A stretch of 64,000 nt of DNA from Eustoma russellianum (GCA_036186865.1 AP025040.1:15822939-15886938), one strand, 5' to 3'. Positions 1-11,740 are shown, counted from the first letter of the stretch. The notes: generated from the letters alone by a model not told the origin. Numbers and translations: made by a program.

Positions 1-1570
1 TACCCTTTGATGGTTGAGTCCTTTAAGGTTAGTTTGTCGACCTTAGGCTTCCAAACATACATACTTCCAAATCTAGCTCTACATGCACTCTTCACATGTC
101 CTACTTTGTTACAATAAAAATAAGTGGGTACATGCCTTGGTTTATAAGATGATGAGTCATGTAGTGTTTTTTCTCTTATTTGCCTTTTTCCTTAATGACT
201 TAGGCTTAATGGAAGAATGTGATTAATTAAATCCTAAACCGGATTTATCATTTCCAATTCTTTAGTTTCTAAGTAATTTATCCAGATTATTTTCAACATC
301 GGTTAGTTTTCGGAAGTCTAATCTTAATCTCTAACATTCTTTTCTAATTTTTACATTTTCAAGAGCTATGGTTTAGTGCATGGTGAGTATGATGTCATGA
401 TCTTGAAACATCAAAATATTCTTATCATGCAAGCTCTTGTTTTCTAATATGCATTTTTTTTAAATTCTTTCTTCAAGTGTTTATATTTTAAATTCAGTTT
501 TTCAAAATCATCTTGCAAATCTCCTATTTCATCTTGTAAATTTGAAGAGTTAGAGTTCACCTCAAGGTCATTCTCGATTGCCATGAGACAAGTGTGTTGT
601 GCTTTTGGATTCTCAACTATTACGACAAGTTCAACATCATTGTCTTCACTTTCTTCTCTTTCTGATTCGGAAAGGAGATCATCACACGTGGTTACCTCTG
701 CTTTAAGGGCTTTCTTCTTTTGATAAAAGACCTTCTTTTCTTGCTTTTGCGGCTCCTTGGTGTGGCAATCGGCAATGGAGTGACCGGTCGACCACACCTA
801 TAGCAATTTTCACGTGTTTCTTTGTCCTTGGGTGGTCTCTTGAAAAACTTCCTTGCTTGGGCCTTGTTTCTTGTGGCCATTCTTCTAAACTTTCTTACCA
901 GAAGAGAAACTTCATCATCCTATTCATCGGACTCTACCACCAATCCTTTATGTGATGCTTGCGTGGGTTTGATAGGATTCATCATATTTTGTTCATCAAT
1001 AAGAATTTCATGAATAAGAAGATTATCTGATAGCTCATCAAGGTTAAGAGTCTTGAGATTCTTTGATTCGGTGATAGCGGTGACTTTAGGTGTCCATTCT
1101 CTTGGCAAAGAGTTGAGGAGTTTTGAGACAAGGTCGTCATTTGAGATTTTTTTGTCCACCATGGAAAGTTGATTCACTATTCGAGTGAATCGGTCGATTG
1201 TCTCCTCAATCTTTTCACCACTCTTCATCTCGAACATTTCATATTCCTTCATGAGCATTAGTCTTTTGGCCGTTCTTACTTGCTCAGTCCTTTCATGTAT
1301 CATTTCTAGCCTTTTCCATGCTTCATGGGTTGTTTCAAGACCTTGAAGCCTTATGAGCTCGGTGGTGGTAAGAGCACTTGAAAGAATATCGAATGCTTTG
1401 CCATTGATGGCGAAGTTTATCTTCTCTTCATCAATGTAGTCATCCTCATCTTTGAACATTGATTCTTCTTTTGAGTTGGTAACCGTAGGAACTTGGATTC
1501 CTTTGGCAACGGCTCTCTGTATATCAAATCCACAACCTTTCAAATGATTGATCATTCGAAATTTCCACAA
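1..1570 (-). pseudogene. gag: Copia gag, broken
   Basis: Gag packages retroelement RNA. The longest open stretch (1570 to 920, 216 codons) has the copia gag core: a WKFRM start region, an EAWKRLEMIHE segment and a SLPREW motif, as in the UBN2/gag-polypeptide family. A first CCHC zinc knuckle lies near 766-805. Its CYRCG half and its GHSIADC half are in different frames, so a frameshift cuts through the finger. Downstream (444-760) are acidic and coiled-coil-like stretches. A second knuckle near 82-125 has lost its first Cys, which is now Tyr. Two knuckles and a long gag suit Sireviruses. The product would not be functional. Confidence 0.8.
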
Positions 1571-1725
1571 AGAGTAATTTTGAGCATCAAATATAGGAGC
1601 TTTAGTGTTTGATCCTGAGAATAGTACAATTGGCTTGGAAGTTTAGGTGTATGATGAAGAGGTTGTCATTTCCATAATCTTTAACCTTGCTACTTGCAAA
1701 GATTGGCCAAGCAATCAAGGTTATA

Positions 1726-1736
1726 CTCTGATACCA
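1726..1736 (-). other. Primer-binding site (initiator Met-tRNA)
   Basis: On the minus strand this reads TGGTATCAGAG, the usual plant copia primer site matching the 3' end of initiator Met-tRNA. It lies two bases inside the LTR boundary at 1739 and fixes the element as minus-strand. Confidence 0.85.
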
Positions 1737-1738
1737 AT

Positions 1739-3092
1739 TGTTAGATCCGTAACACACTCTAGAGGGGGTGAATAGAGTGTTGGACAATTTTGTAGAATTC
1801 TCATGTGTGGCTCAACTCAAATAGAATTCAAAATCAAAGCAAGAATAGGAAATGAGAAACAATGAATAGAGTGGTTCGAATCATAAATGATTCTACTCCA
1901 CTACCACTTTGTTGTCAAAGTGGATTTTCAACAACTTCTCTTCTTATTAAAGCTAATAAGAACAACCACAACAATACTTACACTAACACCTTAGTGTAGG
2001 CAACCACAACAACAACTTCTTGCACAAAAATACCCTTTTGCAACTACAACAGTTGTAGCTCTAAGCAAGAACAACTTCTTGCTATCTCACAACTTCAACT
2101 AAAGTTCTCTTCAAGATCTTTCTCACAGTGGGTTTAAAGAAGTAGTGGGGTTCACGCTTTCTCGCTAGTCTAAACACAAGCAAGAGATCAAATATTTATG
2201 GATCCTCTTGTGTTAGACTCACTAACTTTCAATATACAACAATGAAGAACAAAGAAAAGCTCAACAAGCTTTAAGCACTTATACACATATGAGAGATATA
2301 TACAACATTGAATAATAAAGCTTGATGATGGTGAAAGTGTGTATTTGCCTCATCTAAGCTTCATGCATTTATAGGAGATGTTCACCACGTTTTGGAACCC
2401 TCCATCATGTCTTCAACTCCAACAAATGTCAAAATAACGTCCAAATAGTCTTTAGCCACCCTATGGAGTGATTTGATCATCAATAGCCAACCTAGAATAA
2501 CTTAGACATGGATATAATAGTCATAGAAGCATGTGTGAGGTTAGAGTAAAGTCCACAAGAAATTTGAGCAAGATTGGATAGAGAAAACACTATGAATCTC
2601 CCTTGGATTTTGTTTCAACGTTCATAAAAATTTTAATTCTGGGGAACATCGATCGATCGAAGTGCTTAGGGTGAGAGATCGATGTCCTCCAGAGAGTTTC
2701 CAGTTTTGAATCTGCTTCATATCGATCGATCGAAGTCTCCCCTGGAGAGACTGATGTGACAACCATCGATCGATGTCCCTTGGACTGAGAGATCGATGTT
2801 GGACAGAAACTTTTGTGGCCTGACATCAGTCGATCAAAGTCTCTCAATGAGAGACCAAAATGACATCGATCGATCGATGTCCTCCAGAAACTTCTCAAAC
2901 TTAAATAACTTTAACACCAATCGATCGAAGTCTCTCTTGGAGACACTGAAGTCACATAGATCGATCTATGTGAGAGATCTATGTCCCATAATGTGTTTTT
3001 CTCATCTTCGCTTCAAATTCCAAATGTGGCATTCCTTTTTAACTTATTCAAAACACCTTTTTGCATCATCAAAACATTTGTATATCTCAACA
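1739..3092 (-). repeat. 5' LTR of the first copia element
   Basis: On the plus strand it runs from TGTTAGATCC to ATCTCAACA, so on its own strand it starts TGTTGAGAT and ends TAACA, with canonical TG..CA ends. The right end is supported by this terminal motif; the left end lies two bases from the primer-binding site. It contains an array of ATCGATCGAT-rich units. It aligns along most of its length with 26007-27424. Confidence 0.8.
2645..2990. repeat. Degenerate array rich in ATCGATCGAT inside LTR
   Basis: About five units of roughly 60-80 bases, each holding an ATCGATCGAT-type palindrome followed by a GAGAGATCGATGTC-like stretch. Examples start near 2648, 2720, 2764, 2863 and 2916. The same organisation recurs in the solo LTR at 26940-27320, so it belongs to the LTR family and not to the insertion site. 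Confidence 0.75.
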
Positions 3093-3896
3093 CTTTCTGT
3101 CTAAAAGTCCATTGAACGATCCAAATTTGTCTCCACCACACAACTCGATGGAATTGGAGCATCGAGAGGCCTCTAGAACCAGAGATTTTTCCTTTTGCAC
3201 TCCAAATTTAGTGTAAATTGAACCAAACTATATATTATCGGGACAAACTTGTTTTGCATTACATTTTTTTGCGGATTTTTTGAAAATACTTTTTCTCTTC
3301 GCAACGGCATGTAAAGTCGATAGTCAGAAAAACATATTTTCTCCGGAAAATAATTTCTGGCAATCTAACAATGCATTTTCCAATTAAAAATTAGAACCAA
3401 CACTATTTATTACAAAATCACTAACCAAGAAAATGAATTTACGTGATAATTATTATAACGTAAAAGAATCGTTATTTTCGTTGTTCGACAGAGAGTTATG
3501 ACTGTGTAAACCGAGATCTATACCACTTTGTACTCTACTTCAGGATGATGATGTGCAGTAAATCCAACTTTGAATTTTGTTGAAAATTCAAACTTAAATT
3601 TACCACACACCATGATTACTATGTGTATAACACAGTATAAAGATGTACTATATATTGGAATTATGATGTAGATAGAAAAGGAACAAATTTTAAAATTACA
3701 AAGTGCAGAGAGCAATTTTTGACATAGAATATATTGGCCAACATCTCCCCCTGTAATTAAAATCTTAGTCAGAACATAGATATACAAACATATACGAATT
3801 TAGGGAGCATCACAAGCCGCTCCAAAAGGAGAGATGAAATTACGTCGCACTATATTTGGATGTCGCTGATTATTCCTTTTGATGGAGCGAAACATT
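3093..3896. repeat. Non-coding DNA; 3216-3660 resembles 24120-24580
   Basis: No gene is recognised. From about 3216 the sequence shares a series of ordered blocks with 24120-24580: a run ending TGGCAATCTAACA, then GTAAATCCAACTTTGAATTT, then an ATGTGTATAACACAGTAT-like block. The two are diverged, ordered and on the same strand, so they are probably copies of one old dispersed repeat of unknown class. Confidence 0.4.
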
Positions 3897-3905
3897 ATTT
3901 TCTTG

Positions 3906-4295
3906 GGAAAAAATGACACTTTGTGCTCATAACTATGACCACTGTGTCTAGATTGCACTATAAGTTTGCAATTCTTAGTGTGCAAACATAAATATTATTT
4001 TTTTTACTCTTTTGCACCATAAGTTTGAAATTGTCATGGTATGCCCATAAAAATGTTAATTTATTTACTCTTTTGTGTCCTTTTTTCAGGACTAAAATTA
4101 AAGAGAGATCGTTAATTGGCATAAAAGAGTAAAATAATGAACATTTATGGGTGTACAATGAAAATTGCAAACTTACCGCGTAAAAGTGTAAAAACAATTT
4201 AAGTTATGGATGTATGTCGAGAATTGCAAATTTATTGTGTAATCTAAACTAAACGCGGAGGCCATAGTTATAGGTATAAAATGTCATTTTTTTCG
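3906..4295. mobile_element. Foldback Mutator-like MITE with 9-bp TSD
   Basis: Almost the whole 390 bases folds into one long imperfect inverted repeat with arms of about 170 bases. The left end starts GGAAAAAATGACA and the right end, reverse-complemented, CGAAAAAAATGACA. Further in, both arms hold CATAACTATG, TTTGCAATTCT and CTCTTTT blocks in mirrored order. It is flanked by perfect 9-base repeats, ATTTTCTTG at 3897-3905 and 4296-4304. A 9-bp duplication with long TIRs is the Mutator-like signature. There is no coding capacity, so it would need a transposase from elsewhere. Confidence 0.8.
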
Positions 4296-4340
4296 ATTTT
4301 CTTGTATGTTCAACCTTTTAATTGTTTTGATGTTTTTCAG

Positions 4341-4430
4341 AACATGTGCAACTTGTCCAGCAATCTGACATACGACATGAAGGAGCTTGGATTATCAAGA
4401 CCGAACGACAGAGTCCACATTCCAACTGAG
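4341..4430 (+). other. Exon-like 30-codon segment, gene unknown
   Basis: A 90-base open segment is bounded by a pyrimidine-rich acceptor (TGTTTTTCAG) and a donor-like GAG|GTATTA. It translates without stops in phase 0 and includes the stretch KELGLSRPNDRVHIP. It has more G+C than its surroundings and typical codon use. I do not recognise the family. No second exon was found nearby, and the flanks carry a MITE and a short tandem repeat, so it may be a relic or captured exon. Confidence 0.4.
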
Positions 4431-4524
4431 GTATTAATCTGAAACAACAACAAAAAAAGAATCTTAATAACATTTTTTACCTCACTATGTAAAATCTTCA
4501 AGTTTTCTGCTAGTTTCGTCTATA

Positions 4525-4695
4525 AGCACAATATGTATGAGAATATACAATATGTATGAGAATATGTATGAGAATCATGCATGCTTTTTTAATATACAAT
4601 ATGTATGAGAATCATGCATCAAATAATCAGCGACATCCAAATGATCAGCGTGCCTTTTTAATATACAATATGTATGAGAATCATGCATGCTTCGC
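4525..4695. repeat. Short imperfect tandem repeat
   Basis: Repeated units around TACAATATGTATGAGAATC and CATGCATGCTT occur at about 4530, 4550, 4592 and 4664, separated by short variable stretches. One spacer (about 4622-4640) contains AATAATCAGCGACATCCAAA, the reverse complement of bases near 3857-3878. Confidence 0.6.
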
Positions 4696-4699
4696 TGAA

Positions 4700-6045
4700 A
4701 AATCAAGCAACTCATAGTTTTCTGCATCTTTCTAATTTCATACATTTTATGAATTTATCCACCATTTTAACAGGATCGCAATATCATAACATGGAGTTCA
4801 CACAATAATCTAGCCGTTTTTTTCTCTGAAATACAATGATCACGTTAATTTAAAATAAGTCAAAGCAAGTACACACCAACTTAGTAGTCACGATACAATG
4901 GAGTTCTACCTAATGTAATTACGGTTACCAATGATATACATAAAATATAATTTAACTGAAACAACCATCAGTTTTTCTTAGTCTCTGTATATACCGTGAT
5001 AGCCATAATTATGGTAACTTCAACTTCATTGGTCTCTGTATATACAATGACAACCGTAGCTACAGTAACCATAAACATCTCCTGGTCTCTATACGATATC
5101 ACATTCTCTTTGTCTTAATGCAGAATCTATTCGATAACCGTAATTACGTCATACCTTCGTATATCAAATTTACTATTATGCTCTTATTCTCCTCTTGACA
5201 ACCGTATTTACAGTATACATGCGTTTTAATTGCTATCCCAATGATGGCATACATATGCCACATGAATATTTTAGAACTGGATTAATTGATTAATGTAACA
5301 TAATAATAAAAATAAGCTGTCATGCAAATTGAGTAGGATATAAGAAATCTAATATTTTGTTTCAAATTAAATATCAGAACCCTGAAAAATAGTCAGTTTA
5401 ATACTTATCGCTTTATTAAGGGTAAAGTTAGAAAAAAAAAATCATTTAATTTACCTCGCTGAAAATCTAAAAATAATGGTGTCTTCTATAAAATTTCGCC
5501 GTTCTTTTATGTAGTTGGGTTCAATTTACCCAATAATTTACATATAAGATAGAGAATGTGACCAATGTTCAATGAGTTTGAATACACACAATTCTTCCCG
5601 GGCAAGGAAATCAATGAGTTAAATCTGAACAATACCATTGGGTTTAAATTCTGTTTAAGTATCTTTTATACTGGTTCGAGCTTGAATTAAGTTTGACTCA
5701 ACTGTTAAGTAAGGGTTAGATTCGGATTATTTGGATTTGATTAGGACTGGTGGTCGATTTGAACTTGAATAAAGCTCAGAGTTTCAGAAACTTTTTGTAA
5801 GCTAATTTAAATGCATGAATAATTTTTAATAGGTAATCATACAACAACACTTAATGAAATTAAATTAGTTGCGGATGACGGACTTTTGAGCTCACAAATT
5901 GAACTTTTCACCATTCAAGCTTAGCTTATTAATTCATTGAACCTAAAATCATATTCAAATATAAACTGGAACTATGATATGCAAACTCGAATTGGATCCT
6001 AAAGGAATAGAACAATAACTCGTTCATAGATAGATTTTCGGTAGC
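4700..6045. other. AT-rich DNA without recognised gene
   Basis: Both strands show only short random frames. The stretch 4890-5220 repeats CCGTAATTACG/ACCGTA-type words, and 5560-6040 has tracts such as TTCGAGCTTGAATT that resemble the interior of hAT derivatives. I could not define element ends or duplications. Confidence 0.5.
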
Positions 6046-6428
6046 TGTTGGAGTTTAGCTGAGCTGAGCTGCTGCCGACCTGAGGAGCAAACCTGAGGTG
6101 CACTAATTGAGCTTCTGGACTCACTGGCTGGCTAGCCGACCTGACCTCGACTTCTTCACCAACTCAACTCAGCAGATCTGAAGCGTTAATTACGACTGAC
6201 TAGATTTGATTGTAGATATATAGTCTAATCAAATATATCTTATTCATTGAGTTTATCATGTACATAAATGTAGAGATATGATAGGATTTGTATTGATCTT
6301 GCATTGATCTCTTTAGCTGTAGATTAGCACAAATTGCTCGTTTGTAATTTCTATAAATTGACAGACAAATGAATGGAAAACTCAGAGATTCGAGTTACCA
6401 AAAGTCTTTGTCCATATCTGTTTTTACA
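6046..6428 (+). repeat. 5' LTR of element A
   Basis: It starts TGTTGGAGTTTAGC and ends TGTTTTTACA, next to the primer site. It matches 21419-21819 nearly throughout. The 3' copy carries an extra GAGCAATTTAGCTGAGTT-like stretch near its start, which explains its greater length. Confidence 0.93.
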
Positions 6429-6440
6429 TGGTATCAGATC
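6429..6440 (+). other. Primer-binding site of element A
   Basis: TGGTATCAGATC directly follows the LTR end and matches the initiator Met-tRNA 3' end, as in most plant copia elements. Confidence 0.85.
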
Positions 6441-6489
6441 CAAGTTGCGGTTTCTGCTCCTTTTCCTTCAAAAACCTTCCTCATCAGCC

Positions 6490-7600
6490 ATGGCAGCGAA
6501 TCTTCCTCCTCTTCTTCTCAAACTACGGCAACCGAATCCTCTCACAGAAAAATCATATCTCCCTATGATCTGCACTCAGGTGACCATCCTGGGTTGCTTA
6601 TCGCTCCTGTTCAACTCACAGGATCAAATTATGAAGAATGGGCATGGGCCATTCGTGGCTCCTTGCTCGCCCGACGAAAGTATGGATTCCTTGATGGAAC
6701 CATATCTCAGCCTGCTGATGGGTCTCCTGACATGTCTGATTGGGAGCCGGTCAACTCAATGATTGTGGCATGGATTTTGAATACGATTGAGCCCAGCCTC
6801 CGTTCAACCTTCTCGTACTCAGAGAATGCTAGGGAATTATGGGAAGACATTAAACAACGATTTGGTGTTATGAATGCTCCGCGAGTACAGCATTTGAAGA
6901 AAGCACTCACAAACTGCAAACAAAATGTAGATTCTGTCATGACATAGTATGGCAGATTAAAGAAACTCTGAGATGAGTTAAAAGATTATTACGACATCCC
7001 GATGTGCTCCTGCAACGGCTGTAAGTGTTATCTGCGACAAACAAGCAGTCGGCGCAAAGAAGCTGACCGAGTTCATCAGTTCCTTATGGGACTTAATAAA
7101 CATACATTTAGAATAGTGTGCTCATCTATCCTCAACCAGGAACCTCTTCCTACCTTGAACAGAGTTTATCACATGGTGGTCCAAGAGGAAAGCCCGGGGT
7201 CCTTTGCACTTTGAGAAGACACGCGTGAACCTCCTGCCTTTGCTCTGACAGTATCAAGAAAGTCAGGCGCTGACAGGAAGAACTCCAAATCTGTGGTGGT
7301 GTGCACACACTGCCGAAAGGAGGAACACGAGGCCAGCAGATACTTTCAAGTCATTGGTTATCCTGACAGGTGGGGTGACCGACCTAAAAGACAACTCAAG
7401 ACTAAAGGACTTACACCACCGACATCTTTGCGACCCAAGGTTACAGGCAGTGCTGCATATATGGCAACTGCCTCATTAAAAGCATCTTCCACATTTGGAC
7501 GATGCACATGGGGGTGCAAAGATTCTGGCCAACCTCTCCGCAGCCGAGCTGAGCTCACTTCTCTGAGCTCTGAGTACACGTAAGCCAACAACTCCGGAAT
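6490..7600 (+). pseudogene. gag: Element A gag, broken
   Basis: The probable start is the ATG at 6490. The frame shifts within the first residues, after which 6546-6944 carries the gag N-terminal domain (LLIAPVQLTGSNYEEW, then WILNTIEP and ELWEDIKQRFG). A stop at 6945 and further shifts break it before 7002-7214 (HQFLMGLN, the end of the gag core). A CCHC knuckle follows near 7302-7345, as CTHCRKEEHEASRY; its last Cys has become Tyr, and it is followed by GYPDRWGDRP, typical of RE1-type gag. Gag would coat the RNA genome in cytoplasmic particles; this copy cannot. Confidence 0.85.
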
Positions 7601-7628
7601 GCCTGAGTGGTAAGCTTCCTGACTCATT

Positions 7629-9411
7629 TTGGATTATAGATTCGGGAGCCTCTCATCATATGACGGGTAATCTAAACCTTTTATATAATTTTGCTCTAAT
7701 CCCGCCGTTCAATTTTCGGCTGCCCGATGGCACTATGACCCAAGCACAGCAACAAGGGTCAGGTAAGTTGAATGAAGAACTGACGCTAAACAAAGTGTTC
7801 TTTGTCCCAAACTTAACTTGCAACTTGTTATCAGTGTCACAGTTGCTGCACAATCAAGATTATCTTGTTAAATTTACTAACGAAGGTTGCGTGATACATG
7901 ACCGGAATACCAGGACAGATTGGAGTGGGTGATGTGTTCGAAGGGCTATACATCTTGAGAAGAGCAGAATCTATGCGGATGCATGTAGTAGGGAAGTAAT
8001 TCAACGTCTCATTGTGGCACAATCGGTTGGGACATCTTTTTAATCGAGTTTTGCGTCTATTACATGGTGTAGTCCTTTCCTTTAATGAAACTAGCACAGC
8101 TTGTTGTGAGGTCTGCCTTCGTGCAAAGCAGACCAAAGAATCATTTGATTTAAGCAATACTATTACTGAACATTGTTTCGATTTAGTGCATTGTGATGTA
8201 TGGGGTCCTTACCGACACAAAACTTCTTGTGGTGCTTCTTATTTTTTGACTTTTGTGGATGATCATTCTCGGGCAGTGTGGGTATGTTTTTTGAAAACCA
8301 AAGATCGAGTACCAACGTTGGTGAAACAATTCTTTGCCATGGTTGAAACGCAGTTCGGCCGAAAGATTAAAATTTTTTCGTACTGACAATAGGACAAAAT
8401 TATTACCACTAATCCCTTTCTTTGCCGACCAAGGTGTAATACATCATATCTCCATTCGATATACACCCCAACAAAATAGAAAAGCAGAACGTAAACATCG
8501 ACACATCCTTGATGTGGCAAGAGCACTACGTTTCCAAGCTAACCTTCCCTTAAATTTCTGGGGCAAGTGTATTATGACCGCAGTTCATCTTATAAACCGC
8601 ACTCCTTCTGTCCTACTCGGAGGCAAGACACCTTACGAAATTCTATTTGGCCAACCTCCCAATTACAATCACATTCGGGTTTTTGGCAGTTTATGTTATG
8701 TTCACAATGATCAATAGGATGGTGACAAGTTTCAACCACGTAGTAGGAAATGTATTATGATTGGATACCCCTGGTAAGAAAGGATGGACTGTGTATGACT
8801 TGGATACTTGTGAATTCTTTGTTTCCTATAACATCACCTTCGCCGAGACCACGTTTCCATTTACCAGTAGCCCTTCCTCTATTTTCTCCCCATCTTCTGA
8901 ATCTTTACCCAACAACTCTCTCATCATTGAAACACCTTTATCCTCACCAGATACACCTCCTTCCACACCCCTGCTGAGCTCCACTGAACTAAGTCCATCA
9001 CACTAACCCAGTCAGCCCAACCAAAATCAGACAACCGAGCTCAGCATGGATGAGCAGGCCTCAACACCTGAATTTAGCACTACAGAACAAACTTCCACAT
9101 TTGACCTGACCTCACAAGGTCATCCACCACAGCTCGGCAGAGGACAACGAGTCAAGCAACTTCCTACAAGATTGGCTGATTACGACTTAAATGATGTTCT
9201 GTCTAGCCCTTCGCCCACATCACGTACTCCGACTGTTTCTTCAGGTACTACCTACTCTATCAATAATTTTCTTAGTAATCATCATTTTTTTGTTGTCCAT
9301 CGCACTTTTCTTGTGGCCATTACCTCGAGCACAGAACCAGACTCCTACTCTCATGCTGTAAAAGATCCTAATTGGCGGGCTGCCATGCGTGAAGAGCTGC
9401 AAGCTCTTGAG
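7629..9411 (+). pseudogene. pol: Element A protease, integrase and start of RT, broken
   Basis: The aspartic protease motif IIDSGASHHMTG lies near 7629-7665, and 7660-7930 continues to LLSVSQLL. After a stop, 8012-8386 has the pre-integrase WHNRLGH and integrase core (HCDVWGP, FVDDHSR). A frameshift near 8380 moves the rest (FRTDNRTK, HISIRYTPQQN, FWGKCIMTAVHLINRTP) to the frame of 8334-8717. After another stop the linker runs to 9046-9411, where the RT region begins (DPNWRAAMREELQAL). The frame is then cut by element B. Domain order protease-integrase-RT is diagnostic of copia. Confidence 0.9.
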
Positions 9412-11684
9412 TGTTGAGAAAAAGAGGTTTGAGTGATTACAAAATGCATGATTTAAATAGCGTGTACTAAAGAAATGCATGACACGTTTTATGACTTGAC
9501 ACGTATTTGCATGAACCTTGCCTTATATAGTTCATATATAATGTTGTTGTACTAACAAGCCATGAAGCTTTAAAGCTTACATCAAATGGAAAACATTTGC
9601 TGTGTTTGAACTATTTTCAGGTGCCACCATTAATGAACTAAACTAGTTCACTAAGTGAACTACTTAGTTGAATGAACTAAGTAGTTCATTAAATGGTGAT
9701 ACATTTGGAAAAGGCACAAAGGCAACAAATTAAATGGTGATACTCTATACATTCTAAAGTGTTCTAGAAAAATCAATTAAGGACTGATTGGAATATACCA
9801 TACGTGTATAATTATTGTGCACTATTTTATAAAGTTTACAAAAATAAAATTCAGCACATGTACAAGCTACAAGACACGCCTAGATCAGCTTAATGGAGCA
9901 TATGTGGATCCTTGTTGGCATCTTGATTGGACAAGAATGAAGTATACAAGGTTGGTGACATAAAGGAAGGAGCTACACAAGGTAATATTTCAAACTATGT
10001 CACATTTGTAACACATGCTGAAAATTTCAGCATGTGTGCACTTGAGCTGGCCGAATTTCTTACACTTAATGATGATTTATTTGTCTCTTCAATATTAATA
10101 GATTGATTTGAAGATATGGAAATATTGTGATGATATTTAAAATATCACACATGCTGAAAATTTCAGCATGTGTTGAATGTATATGGCCGAAAGTTAGGTG
10201 TTGGAATTTAACATATTTGATTCTTCATTTCAAGGGAGTAATCTAATACCAACATGGCAACAATTTGAATGAGTCTTGGATAGTGCACATGCTAAAAATT
10301 TCAGCATATGTTAAAGTGAGTTGGCCGATTTTATGGTGGTTAATTGTGATGAATTGTCTTGCAAATTTTATGGAATTTATTATGTGACTTATGGCAACAT
10401 TTTTATGACTAACTGACACATTTTTTTAAGTGTTATTTTCAGATTTATACAGTCATCAAATGATGAAAGCTCTCATCCAATCAATGAGTGCCAAGTAAGC
10501 AAGGCCTTAATGATCATCCAATGAGGAGTTGCCAAGTAAGCAAGTGAATGTCACAATGATGCAAGATATTCTTCCAAGGACTTAAAAGATAATTTTCAAG
10601 GGGAAGAACAAGGCAAAGGGGGCGGCCACTTTCGATAAAAAGGGAAGAAGGAGAGCAAACAAAATACAAGACAAGTCTTACAAATCAAGAAGCTAAAAAC
10701 ATGTGCTACATCTCCTTCTTCTACACTTCTTTCTTCTTCTCTCTCAGATACTAGTGTATTCATATTCATACATATTGTATAGGCTTCATATAAACCACCA
10801 TACACACTATATTGTTGTAAAAGATTGATCAAGGTGTGATCAATCTTTCATCCGCTCGGTGGTGGTGTTACTGATCATTGTGATTCCTTGTAAGGTTTGT
10901 AAAGGGTTAGAGTTAGTGTATAAATCCATCAACCCTGTGTGGTAAGGTGTTGTTTGTTGTTTTGTGATTAGTGATAACCGAAGAAGGTGTCTTTGAAGAC
11001 TGGAGTAGGTTGATTTAACCGAACCAGTATAAAATTCCGTGTGTTCTTTACTTTTTAGCACTTACTTTCAGTTTTCAGCACAGTGCATCATTTTCATCAC
11101 GTTCTTAAAAATAGCAAATGAACTTCAAACCAGAAATATAGCCACACGTTTTAAGGTTCATTTGGCGCAAGTTTCAACCCTTTTGGACAAGTATAAGTCA
11201 TCCAAACGTCAAAAGTTCTGAGACTAGTGTAGTCTGATTTTCAGGCTTGCAAAGGTTGAGACTTTGAACGTATTTGACTAACTTCCCAAAGGAATTTCTC
11301 AAAACTGTTTCAACCCAATTAAGTACACATAATAAGGGGTTTGTCATTAAATTTTCAGACCATTTGAAGCAACCATTTATTCGAAATAAATTTTTGAAGT
11401 CAGACTACCGTTTTGGCAGATTTGCGCAATCTGACCATCAACGATATTTGAAAGGGTTAAAGGTTGAATTTTAGGAGATACTCAGAACATCTGAGACTAA
11501 GATCTCTCCAAATTTCAGAATTTTTGAAGACCTGTAACCTAGTTTTCAAAACGTTTCAAAACAGATCCTGAAAACAGAAACTGTTTTCAGAAATTGGGTT
11601 TTTGGTTTAAAACAATTTTAAAAATCAAATTTTCCGCACCAACTATTCAACCCCCCCTTCTAGTGGTGCCTTGCAAGTCCTACA
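9412..11684 (+). repeat. 5' LTR of element B
   Basis: It starts TGTTGAGAAAAAGAGG and ends GCAAGTCCTACA, three bases from the primer site, and is 2273 bases long. It shares both ends and most of the interior with 17058-19951, but has about 75 bases (roughly 9660-9735, including AACTAGTTCA/TTAGTTGAATGAAC palindromic words) where the 3' LTR has about 690 different bases. A TATA-like and transcript-start region was not assigned. Confidence 0.93.
10011..10312. repeat. Three spaced palindromes in element B 5' LTR
   Basis: Two perfect palindromes with 13-base arms (ACACATGCTGAAA, one-base centre) lie at 10011-10037 and 10147-10173. A slightly decayed third lies at about 10285-10312. Spacing is about 136-138 bases. 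The same three occur in the 3' LTR. Confidence 0.9.
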
Positions 11685-11686
11685 AG

Positions 11687-11698
11687 TGGTATCAGAGC
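11687..11698 (+). other. Primer-binding site of element B
   Basis: TGGTATCAGAGC lies two bases after the 5' LTR end, a full match to the plant copia initiator Met-tRNA primer site. Confidence 0.92.
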
Positions 11699-11740
11699 AT
11701 AGGAACACTCACAACAAAAAGATCCAACGATCTAAGTGAG

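Larger units (their letters stand above)
1..3092 (-). mobile_element. Copia (Sirevirus-like) retrotransposon, 5' part
   Basis: This is the 5' part of a Ty1/copia LTR retrotransposon read leftwards. From right to left it shows a 5' LTR, a primer-binding site complementary to initiator Met-tRNA, and a gag region. Protease, integrase and RT would lie beyond base 1. The long LTR (about 1.35 kb) and gag with two zinc-knuckle remnants fit the Sirevirus (SIRE/Maximus) lineage. The target duplication cannot be checked because the other end is outside the window. The solo LTR at 26007-27424 is a second, diverged member of the same LTR family. Confidence 0.85.

Noticed and set aside
10596..11221. Frames of 60-78 codons in the LTR of element B, repeated at 18849-19474
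   Set aside because: They lie in LTR sequence in both orientations and have no protein features.
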